Origin: JASLZO01 sp965247995
Lineage (GTDB): Bacteria; Chloroflexota; Dehalococcoidia; UBA6926
NCBI GenBank assembly: GCA_965247995.1
Contig: OZ252041.1
Span: 744,001-808,000 of the forward strand
Direction of reading: 5' to 3'
Length of the DNA: 64,000 nucleotides
In this document: one piece after another, positions 51,729 through 59,127 of the stretch
Layout: each line of letters starts with the position of its first letter
Numbering within the stretch: the stretch's first letter is position 1
Translations under genes and position numbers: made by a program
The notes under the pieces: generated by a model
Seen by the model: the letters and a program-made list of their open reading frames with translations, nothing else
Told to the model about the DNA's origin: nothing
Database searches by the model: none

Positions 51729-52940
51729 ATGGCGGAGAAGCTGGTGTTGGCGTACAGCGGCGGACTGGATACGTCGGTCGCGGTGCGGTGGATCAAAGAG
51801 CAGTACGGCTACGACGTGGTGACGTTGACGGCCGATCTGGGGAACGTTGACGACCTGGAATCGATCAGGCAGCGAGCGTTGAACGCGGGCGCGGTGAACG
51901 CGTACGTGGCGGACGCGCGGGATGTCTTCCTGCGGGAGTTCGCGTACCCGGCGCTGAAGGCGAACGCGCTGTACCAGGGCGTGTACCCGCTTGCGACGGC
52001 ACTCGGGAGGCCGCTGATCGCGCGGTTGATGGTGGACGCGGCACGCGAAGAAGGCGCGACCGCGGTGGCGCACGGCTGCACGGGCAAGGGAAACGATCAA
52101 GTGCGTTTCGACGTGTCGATCGGGGCGCTTGCGCCGACGCTGAAGGTGGTTGCGCCAGCACGGGAGTGGGGCATGACGCGCGAGGAAGAGATCGCGTATG
52201 CGGAGCGGCACGGCATTCCAGTGCCTTCCACGCTGGCGAAGCCGTACTCGACGGACGACAACCTGTGGGGACGGTCGATCGAGGCGGGGGTGCTGGAAGA
52301 CCCGTGGGCGGAGCCGCCGGCGGACGTGTACGAGTGGACGAAGTCGCCGGACGACGCTCCGGACGAGCCACAGTACGTCGAGATCCGGTTCGAGGCAGGG
52401 GTGCCGGTCGCCGTGGACGGTGAAGAGTTGAGCCCGGTGGCGCTAGTCGAGCACCTGTCGCATGTGGCCGGGGAGCACGGGATCGGGCGGGTCGACCACG
52501 TCGAGGACCGTTTGGTGGGGATCAAGTCGCGGGAAATCTACGAGGCGCCGGCGGCGACGGTGCTGATCGCAGGGCACCGGGCGATCGAGGGCCTGGTGTT
52601 GACGAAGGACCAGCTCCGGTTCAAGGACGTGATCGCGCGGGAGTACGCGCAGCTTGTGTACGACGGGCTCTGGTTCAGCCGGTTGCGGGAGGACCTGCAG
52701 GCGTTCGTCGATAGCACGCAGCGCTTCGTGACGGGGACGGCGCGGGTCAAGCTGTACAAGGGGCAGGCGATGGTGGTGGGGCGGCAGAGCGACGCGTCGT
52801 TGTATGCGACGGAACTTGCCACTTACGGGACGGGCGACCTGTTCGATCAGTCGGCGTCGCCGGGGTTCATCCACCTCTGGGGGCTACCGGTACGCACGCA
52901 GGCGCAGGTGCAGGGAGACGCGGACCGCGTAGGCGAGTAG
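51729..52940 (+). CDS. argG: argininosuccinate synthase
   Basis: 403 residues. The N-terminal ATP pyrophosphatase motif LAYSGGLDTSVAVRWI is followed by EFAYPALKANALYQGVYPLATALGRPLIA, HGCTGKGNDQVRFD, IPVPSTLAKPYSTDDNLWGRSIEAG and EIYEAPAATVLIAGHRAIEGL, all characteristic. It condenses citrulline and aspartate with ATP. argH starts 61 nt downstream. The C-terminus is slightly extended (RTQAQVQGDADRVGE). Confidence 0.96.
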   Translation: MAEKLVLAYSGGLDTSVAVRWIKEQYGYDVVTLTADLGNVDDLESIRQRALNAGAVNAYVADARDVFLREFAYPALKANALYQGVYPLATALGRPLIARLMVDAAREEGATAVAHGCTGKGNDQVRFDVSIGALAPTLKVVAPAREWGMTREEEIAYAERHGIPVPSTLAKPYSTDDNLWGRSIEAGVLEDPWAEPPADVYEWTKSPDDAPDEPQYVEIRFEAGVPVAVDGEELSPVALVEHLSHVAGEHGIGRVDHVEDRLVGIKSREIYEAPAATVLIAGHRAIEGLVLTKDQLRFKDVIAREYAQLVYDGLWFSRLREDLQAFVDSTQRFVTGTARVKLYKGQAMVVGRQSDASLYATELATYGTGDLFDQSASPGFIHLWGLPVRTQAQVQGDADRVGE

Positions 52941-53001
52941 CGGTTTCGCGCGCGCTTTGTGCGCGGCTTCGCGGTAGGCTCTTACGGGAGCACGCAAAGC
53001 T

Positions 53002-54378
53002 ATGACCAAACCACCACCGGGCTCTGACCCGGCTGCTTTTTTCGCCTCGCTGGCGTTTGACCGCCGTTTGGCGGCGTACGACGTCCGCGGGTCGGTGGCG
53101 TGGGCGCGGGCTCTTGGACGGGCGGGTGTGCTGTCGGACGTGGAGGTGGAGCAGGTCGTTGGAGGCCTGGACGCGATCTCAGCGGAGCTGGAAGGGGGAA
53201 CATTCCCGTTCCGGCCGGAGCTGGAGGACATCCACTTCAACATCGAGCGGCGGTTGACCGAGTTGGTCGGTCCGGTGGGCGGGAAGCTGCACACGGGGCG
53301 GTCGCGGAACGACCAGGTGGCTGTCGACGTCCGGCTGTTCGTGAAGGACGCGGTGGCTGATGCGCAGAGTGGGCTCGTGGAGTACCGGCGCGCGCTGGTC
53401 GAGCAGGCCGCGCGGCACGCAGATGCGGTGATGCCAGGGTACACGCACCTCCAGCGGGCGCAGCCGGTGTTGCTGGCGCACCACCTGTTGGCGCACGAGG
53501 AGGCGGCGGCGCGGGATGCGGGCCGGTTCGCAGATGCGCTCCGGCGGGCGGACGTGATGCCGCTGGGAAGCGCCGCGCTGGCAGGAACGGCGTACCCGAT
53601 CGACCGGGAGGCGCTGGCGCGGGACTTGGGGTTCGCGGGCGGGCCGAGTCGGAACAGCATCGACGCGGTTTCGGACCGCGACTTCATCGTGGAGTTCGAG
53701 TCGGCGGCGGCGCTGGTGATGGTGCACCTGTCGCGGTTGGCCGAGGAGATCGTGGTCTGGTCGTCGGAGGAATTCGGGTTCGTGGCGGTAGCCGCGGACT
53801 ACGCGTCCGGATCGAGCATCATGCCGCAGAAGCGGAACCCGGACGCGGCGGAGCTGGTGCGGGGCAAATCGGGGCGGGTGGCGGGCCATTTGATGGCGAC
53901 GCTGACGGTGCTCAAAGGGCTGCCGCTGGCGTATAACCGGGACCTCCAAGAAGACAAGGAGGGGCTCTTCGACACGGCCGACACGCTGCAGGCAAGCCTG
54001 GGGGCGGTGGCCGGGATGGTCGAGGGGCTGGAGTTCGACGTGGTCCGGATGCGCGAGGCGGCGTCGGGGGGATTCATCCTGGCGACGGAGCTCGCGGACT
54101 ATCTGGCGAAGAAGGGCGCGCCGTTCCGGGAGGCGCACGGGGCGGTCCGGACGCTGGTGGACGACGCGCTGGCCGCGGGTCGCGACCTGAGCAGCCTGAC
54201 GTTGGACGATTACCAGCGCGCGTCGGCGTTGTTCGAGGAGGACGTGCTGGGTATCACCGTGGACACCGCGATTGGTGCGCGCGACACGTTCGGCGGGACG
54301 AACCGGGAGCGGGTGGCGGCGGCAGTCGCCGAGGCGCGTGAGCGTTTGAAGACCGAGGGCGGGCCGGGTGGCGTCTGA
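53002..54378 (+). CDS. argH: argininosuccinate lyase
   Basis: 458 residues of the fumarase/aspartase superfamily. The substrate loop TGRSRNDQVAVDVRLF (near residue 97) and the signature GSSIMPQKRNPDAAELVRGKSGR (near residue 271, with the catalytic Ser) are clear, as is GYTHLQRAQPVLLAHHLLA. It splits argininosuccinate into arginine and fumarate. It directly follows argG, and its last 11 nt overlap the start of rpe, suggesting coupled translation. Confidence 0.96.
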   Translation: MTKPPPGSDPAAFFASLAFDRRLAAYDVRGSVAWARALGRAGVLSDVEVEQVVGGLDAISAELEGGTFPFRPELEDIHFNIERRLTELVGPVGGKLHTGRSRNDQVAVDVRLFVKDAVADAQSGLVEYRRALVEQAARHADAVMPGYTHLQRAQPVLLAHHLLAHEEAAARDAGRFADALRRADVMPLGSAALAGTAYPIDREALARDLGFAGGPSRNSIDAVSDRDFIVEFESAAALVMVHLSRLAEEIVVWSSEEFGFVAVAADYASGSSIMPQKRNPDAAELVRGKSGRVAGHLMATLTVLKGLPLAYNRDLQEDKEGLFDTADTLQASLGAVAGMVEGLEFDVVRMREAASGGFILATELADYLAKKGAPFREAHGAVRTLVDDALAAGRDLSSLTLDDYQRASALFEEDVLGITVDTAIGARDTFGGTNRERVAAAVAEARERLKTEGGPGGV

Positions 54379-55060
54379 GGCGACCCGTGGGCCGAAGATC
54401 GCGCCTTCGATCCTGTCGGCCGATTTCGGTCGGATGGGAGAGCAGGTAGCGGAGGCGGTGGACGGCGGGGCGGACTACCTCCACGTCGACGTGATGGACG
54501 GTCGGTTCGTGCCGCGGATCACGTTTGGCGCGCACATGGTGGAGGCGATCAAGCGGCACGCGGGTACGGTGCCGTTGGACGTGCATCTGATGATCCACGA
54601 GCCGGTGCGGTTGGCGTCGGCGTTCATCGACGCTGGCGGGGACCTGTTGGTGGTTCACGCCGAGGCATGTGAGGACCTGGCCGGGACGGTCGCGGCGATC
54701 AAGGCACTGGGGGCGAAGGTCGGCGTGGCGGTGCGGCCGGACACGCCGGTAGGCCCGATCGAGGGGCTGTTGGACGAGATCGATCTGGCGTTGGTGATGA
54801 GCGTGAACCCGGGGTGGGCGGCCCAGCGGTATATCGAGGCGGTCGAGCCGAAGCTGACGACGCTGCGGGCACTGATCGACGAGCGGGGTTACTCGGCGGA
54901 GTTAGAGGTGGACGGGGGGATCAACGAGCAGACGGCGGGGCGGGCGGCGCGTGCGGGCGCGGACGTGCTGGTGGCCGGGTCGGCGGTGTACGGGCGACCG
55001 GAACCGGTTGCGGACCGGATCGCGGTGATCAGAGAGGCGGCCCGGTCCGGGACCAAGTAG
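54368..55060 (+). CDS. rpe: ribulose-phosphate 3-epimerase
   Basis: 230 residues from a GTG within the end of argH. Family signatures are in order: IAPSILSADFGRMGEQV, DYLHVDVMDGRFVPRITFG, DVHLMIHEP, VMSVNPGWAAQRYIEAVEPKL and EVDGGINEQTAGRAARAGADVLVAGSAVYG. It interconverts ribulose 5-phosphate and xylulose 5-phosphate in the pentose phosphate pathway. The overlap with argH is the only visible link to arginine genes. Confidence 0.95.
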   Translation: MASEATRGPKIAPSILSADFGRMGEQVAEAVDGGADYLHVDVMDGRFVPRITFGAHMVEAIKRHAGTVPLDVHLMIHEPVRLASAFIDAGGDLLVVHAEACEDLAGTVAAIKALGAKVGVAVRPDTPVGPIEGLLDEIDLALVMSVNPGWAAQRYIEAVEPKLTTLRALIDERGYSAELEVDGGINEQTAGRAARAGADVLVAGSAVYGRPEPVADRIAVIREAARSGTK

Positions 55061-55094
55061 CCCTGAGTTTCCGCCGTAGGCGTTCTTTGGGGGG

Positions 55095-55796
55095 TTACAG
55101 CGTAGCGAGGAACTCCTCGATGGCGCGGTTTACGGGGTCGGGACGGTCCAGTTGAAGCCAGTGGGTGGGACCTTCGACGACGACGGTCTTGGCGTTTGGG
55201 ATGTTGTCGGAGAGGACGTGCGAGTCCGGCGGGGGGCAGTAGGGATCGCCGGTCGCGGCGACGGCGAGGACGGGGACCTGGATTTCGGGCAGCCGGGCGG
55301 CGATGTTGTACCGGCTGCAGCAGTCCAAATCGTGGTAGAGCATTCCCGGGCCCATGGCGATGCGGTCCTGGCGTTCCTTTTCGGCTAGGTCGGGGGGCAG
55401 GCCGTCGCGCGGGGCCTGTTGACGCAGCCATTCGTCGTAGGCGGCCTTGTCACCGCTGGCGGCACGCCGGAGGCCGTCCTGCTGGGCGGGGTCGATGTGG
55501 AAGTAGGGACCGGAACCGAGGGGGATGACGGCTTTGACCTGGTCGGGGTATTTCAGGGCGTAGGTGAGGACGATGCCGCCGCCGAGGGAGTGGCCGGAGA
55601 GCACGACATCCGTGTAGCCCTTGCCGGTGATGTAGCCGCGGAGCCATTCGGCGTACTCGTCGGCGCTGCCGCTGGGCCTTCCGTTTCCGGCTGGGTGGCC
55701 GGGCAGGTTGACGGCGTCGGAGCCGGGGAAGTGGCGCGTTTGGTGGTGGAAGCTATCGGCGGTGTCGGCGGAGCCGTGTACCCAGACGAGTTGCAT
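55095..55796 (-). CDS. alpha/beta-fold hydrolase
   Basis: 233 residues. The oxyanion region is LVWHGSADT-like (VWVHGSADTADSF), the nucleophile elbow is LSGHSLGGGIVLTYALKYP near residue 70, an acid lies in VAATGDPYCPP near residue 187, and the catalytic His is in EGPTHWLQLDRPD near residue 214. The cap holds two Cys in DLDCCSRYN. Likely an esterase or similar; the substrate is unknown. It is convergent with rpe. Confidence 0.88.
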   Translation of the reverse strand: MQLVWVHGSADTADSFHHQTRHFPGSDAVNLPGHPAGNGRPSGSADEYAEWLRGYITGKGYTDVVLSGHSLGGGIVLTYALKYPDQVKAVIPLGSGPYFHIDPAQQDGLRRAASGDKAAYDEWLRQQAPRDGLPPDLAEKERQDRIAMGPGMLYHDLDCCSRYNIAARLPEIQVPVLAVAATGDPYCPPPDSHVLSDNIPNAKTVVVEGPTHWLQLDRPDPVNRAIEEFLATL

Positions 55797-55901
55797 GGTG
55801 CTACCCCCTTATCGTTCGACGACCCTGGGATTGTAGACCCGCGTGCGAGGGGGTTGGGCGTAGTAGAGTCGGATCGGGCCAGCAGTGAGGAGGGTGTCGG
55901 A

Positions 55902-56180
55902 ATGGCGTACTACGCGTTGCTTTATGACTATGTCGAGGGTGTTGTTGAGAAGCGGGCGCCGTTCCGGGACGAACACCTTGGGATGTTGCAGACGTTACAC
56001 GAGCAGGGCCAGTTGGCGTTGGCAGGCGCTTGGGACAACCCGGTGGACGGGGCGGCGCTGATCTTCACAGGAGACGATGACTCGGCGGCGCGGGACTTCG
56101 TGAGCCGGGACCCGTACGCTCAGAACGGGTTGGTGAAGTCGTGGCGGATCCGGGAGTGGAACGTGGTGGTGGGAGGGTGA
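55902..56180 (+). CDS. YciI family protein
   Basis: 92 residues from the ATG at 55902 after a GGAGGGTG. MAYYALLYDYVEGVVEKRAPFRDEHLGML, AGAWDNPVDGAALIF and FVSRDPYAQNGLVKSWRIREWNVV match YciI (His and Asp near DEHL and RDPY lie in the putative active pocket). These are small dimeric cytoplasmic proteins related to muconolactone isomerase; the activity is unknown. The frame is open further upstream but only the YciI part is convincing. Confidence 0.9.
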   Translation: MAYYALLYDYVEGVVEKRAPFRDEHLGMLQTLHEQGQLALAGAWDNPVDGAALIFTGDDDSAARDFVSRDPYAQNGLVKSWRIREWNVVVGG

Positions 56181-56343
56181 GTTAGGCGTTCCTGTTGGGG
56201 ACGTGGACCACGCCAGAGTCCGAATGACAACACGTGGGCCGCCACCGAACCGGACCGCTATTCGGTTTCAACGAAGGCTCCGCGCGCCTATGTCGCCAGA
56301 TCATGCGATGTGAGCTGCGGTGCAAATCAGCGCGGGCGCGGAC

Positions 56344-57000
56344 CTAGTCAGAAGCCGAGGACCCATTCGTAGCCGTCAAAGACTCGGCCATCCTGATGAC
56401 TGTCGCGACACTCACGGGTGAATGGTTCGGGACCCGGAAACAGACCCCTCCTGACTCCACCGCAACGTTCAGTAAGGTGTCGCCTTCGACTGTCTCAACG
56501 ATACTTGCCAGGCGGCGGGAGATCCTCAGGTCCGTCGTGCGGTTTTCGAGGTCCGCCAACTCCTGATAAAACATGGACTCGATCTCTGCCTCGGACTGCC
56601 CCTCCACCCGGGTTTTTCCTATTGTCTTGCAACTAGGTTGTTCGACCTCAAGTGCGGTGAGCCAACCGTCATCGCTTTCGTAGGTCATTTTCACGGAGAA
56701 CGGTTCGAACGGCCCACCGCCGAAGCTTATTTCCTCCAGCACCAGTCTGCGAAGCCGAAGTCCTGCGGGCATGTAGGCAGGCCCAAAAAGCGGCTGGAGT
56801 GCGTTCCGCGCTTCGGACAGACTGACAACGCGGTATCTGGCTGGCGCTGGACCAAGCAACGATCCCCATGGTCTTCTTTTCCGATCGAGAATGGTGGGCG
56901 TCTCGGATGCATCGACCCAATGGGAAGGGAACAGGTTTTCCTCCCCCATGGATTGGTCTGGTGCCCCGGTTGGGGCACCGCACGAGAGCGCGGTGAACAC
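56344..57000 (-). CDS. predicted lipoprotein or exported protein
   Basis: 218 residues from a GTG at 57000; TALSCG near the start resembles a lipobox, but the signal peptide would need residues upstream, where no standard start is seen in this frame. The mature part has RYRVVSLSEARNALQPLFGPAYMPAGLRLRRL, as in DUF4367-like lipoproteins, and a long middle with YESDDGWLTALEVEQPSCKT. An overlapping frame (to 57086) supplies MFLLGAC, a better signal, so a frameshift near 56985 is possible. Function unknown. Confidence 0.5.
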   Translation of the reverse strand: MFTALSCGAPTGAPDQSMGEENLFPSHWVDASETPTILDRKRRPWGSLLGPAPARYRVVSLSEARNALQPLFGPAYMPAGLRLRRLVLEEISFGGGPFEPFSVKMTYESDDGWLTALEVEQPSCKTIGKTRVEGQSEAEIESMFYQELADLENRTTDLRISRRLASIVETVEGDTLLNVAVESGGVCFRVPNHSPVSVATVIRMAESLTATNGSSASD

Positions 57001-57037
57001 GCTCCCAGCAGGAACATTGAGCAGAATACTCCGGACG

Positions 57038-57250
57038 CTATTCTGATGATTTTTGGCCTTTGTAAGGTTCGAGCGATTCCGCGCACCTCACTAGCTCATC
57101 ATCACGAGCTAACGTTCCAGGGTAATACTCGACGGCGTAGACCCGTTGATCGCCCTCGAAGTAGGGCCGTGTTATCGAGCTCGCGTCGTAGCCTTTCCTG
57201 GTGATCGGCCCATATCTCCATTTTCTCGGCCCAGCCAACGACGCCCTCAT
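57038..57250 (-). pseudogene. C-terminal fragment of a lipoprotein of the same group
   Basis: 70 codons reading YFEGDQRVYAVEYYPGTLARDDELVRCAESLEPYKG. The end matches the C-terminus of the gene at 42970 (DDEELVRIAESLEPL), so this is the tail of a related lipoprotein whose first two thirds are missing. The 304 nt beyond (57251-57554) hold a short plus-strand frame with no start and otherwise nothing recognised. Confidence 0.5.
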
Positions 57251-57554
57251 CGACGTTGTCTGAGTTTACCTCGGAAAGGCATTCGACAGCGACCCGCGGA
57301 GCGCGATCATACGCCGACTAGGGCAAGAACCTGACCGGCTCACGAAGTGGAAGGGAGTTCCCGTCTCTCGGCCCGGAGATTTGGTCACGCTGCTGGATGG
57401 CTCAATCACAGTGGTAACAATCCCAACGTGATGGCGGCAACTACATTTAGTGGGTGTTTCCGCGTTCCAACATCGCATGATCTGAGCGGAATGAATTATA
57501 TTTATGACAATCATCCATGAAGTTTAGAGACGGGTCAGTTGGGCGCAAAGACAG

Positions 57555-58232
57555 ATGCAATCACAACTCCGCCGTCATCAAATTACGATCATGTTGGCGG
57601 CTGCCGGGGCGATGATAATTGTGGGCGTGTTAGCTATTTGGTTGCTCGGCGTTGGGATGAATCGACACACCTTCTATGAAGGGGTTATCACGAAGGGCAG
57701 TTTGGAACGCTGGGTCACTGTTTCTGAGTTGGCATCGAAAGCTCCAGTCGTGGTCCGAGGGCGACCCGGTGGTGTGTGGACCCTCATCATTGAAGCAGAT
57801 CCCGATCCGCGACAGGGGTCCAAAACCGCGTACCGAGTGCTCGCGGTGGCCGAGTTCGCGGTCATCGAATACCTGAAGGGTGCCGGACCTAACACAATCT
57901 CATTGATTTATATGGAGCCAACGCGACAACTCGATCGCGTTCATGCCGAGGAGGTCGACGCTCCTCAGCTAGCGAGTACGTTGCGTTCGGCCCTTGACGA
58001 GCGAGCAGAATACGTCCTCTTCCCCGAGGCGTTTGATGAGCGTTTAGATGTGCCGGCTTCGCTCGATCGTCGCTCGTCGTTCATGTTGCTGTCAGACCAA
58101 CGCCGATGGCTCGTGGAAGGGCAGAAAGTGACGCGCGTATACGGCGAGTCGGTGTCTGAAGACATCGATCATATCCGGGATCTCGCTCAGCGATCGACGA
58201 GCACCGATTCGGACGCTGACGTCCCGCCCTGA
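57555..58232 (+). CDS. hypothetical single-helix membrane protein
   Basis: 225 residues. A short basic N-terminus precedes one membrane helix (IMLAAAGAMIIVGVLAIWLLGVGM, about residues 12-35); the rest is extracytoplasmic, with LERWVTVSELASKAPVVVRGRP, AVIEYLKGAGPNTISLIYME and AEYVLFPEAFDE, a pattern seen in uncharacterised exported proteins that use an EY.KG..P..I.. core. AT-richer codons than neighbours. No recognised function. Confidence 0.6.
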   Translation: MQSQLRRHQITIMLAAAGAMIIVGVLAIWLLGVGMNRHTFYEGVITKGSLERWVTVSELASKAPVVVRGRPGGVWTLIIEADPDPRQGSKTAYRVLAVAEFAVIEYLKGAGPNTISLIYMEPTRQLDRVHAEEVDAPQLASTLRSALDERAEYVLFPEAFDERLDVPASLDRRSSFMLLSDQRRWLVEGQKVTRVYGESVSEDIDHIRDLAQRSTSTDSDADVPP

Positions 58233-58704
58233 CCGTATTGTCAGGAGACGGACGACGGACGACTTCGTTAACCGTCCATCGCCATCGTATTCGCCGAACC
58301 AGGCTCCCTAGAAGCCCGAGCGCGTTCCCTGTGACGGCCGTCCGATGAACCTGCGGCGTGTCCAGAGCAATGGACCATGGCCAGCGCCTGAGGTCTCCAG
58401 TGAGGCAGATAAAACTGCGCGGGCGCGTGTTCGCGGTGAGAACGAACGTCCTCAACCGGGCCGAGACGGATGTCGAACCCATCAGAGGGTCTCATCTCAG
58501 TCGCTGTGAGCGACATTCGCGTATCCCCGGATCGTAATCGCTCGGCGCACCGACGATGGCCGACCGTCCGAGAGGTGTCAACGGGTTTCCATAAACCGTT
58601 CGACCCGCGCTCGACCGCCCGGTCCGTTCTTGACACCGGTCGACCCCCCCGGTACAGACAGTGCGTGGGATTCCGGAAGGTGGCCAGTTCGACGATCGGC
58701 GTGA

Positions 58705-58839
58705 CTTCCGGGGGTCACGGCGGGGCCAATGGGGGTGAACCTGACGGGGCGTTGGCGGCTCATCGTCACAAGGCCGGACCAGGACACGGTACGAACCGAG
58801 GAGGTGAGCGCGCACTATGGCGACTGGGGAGAGTGTTGA
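58705..58839 (+). pseudogene. possible toxin remnant upstream of the HigA gene
   Basis: About 44 codons open into the HigA gene, reading LTGRWRLIVTRPDQDTVRTEEVSAHYGD, then TGA. Length, position (overlapping the antitoxin start by 23 nt) and the RWRLIV strand resemble the end of RelE/HigB toxins. The N-terminal part is not found in any frame; a run of seven Cs at 58644-58650 upstream may mark a frame change. Tentative. The rest of the gap (58233-58704) holds nothing recognised. Confidence 0.3.
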
Positions 58840-59107
58840 ACCGAGGATTGCCATTCCACCGGGCCTGATGCTCAACGACGAGCTTGAGGCGCGAGGCATG
58901 AGTCAACGACAACTCGCTGCTTCGATGCGGCGTCCCGTCAATACCGTGAATGCAATCATCCACGGGCGCAAGGCAATCACGGCGCGGACCGCGGTTGAGT
59001 TGGAGGGAACGCTTGGAACCCCAGCCTATCTATGGCTCCGAGCGGAAGCCGACTATCAATTGGCCCTTGAGCGCGGGTTTCCGCCGATGGCGGCGCTCAT
59101 CGAATGA
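58817..59107 (+). CDS. higA: HigA family addiction-module antitoxin
   Basis: 96 residues. It opens with IAIPPGLMLNDELEARGMSQRQLAASMRRPVNTVNAIIHGRKAITARTAVELEGTLGTPAYLWLRAEADYQLA, the classic HigA Xre-type HTH with the IHPGe.L.EeL start and the LG.s..fWl..q..YdL end. GAGGAGGTG lies 13-16 nt before the ATG. No intact toxin is adjacent (see the fragment just upstream), so it looks like an orphan antitoxin or regulator. Confidence 0.88.
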   Translation: MATGESVEPRIAIPPGLMLNDELEARGMSQRQLAASMRRPVNTVNAIIHGRKAITARTAVELEGTLGTPAYLWLRAEADYQLALERGFPPMAALIE

Positions 59108-59127
59108 CCTGATTGAGGGCGGGTGAG

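Noticed and set aside
57262..57431. Plus-strand frame of about 54 codons with protein-like composition (WKGVPVSRPGDLVTLLDGS)
   Set aside because: No start codon after the upstream stop and no family recognised; too short to call.
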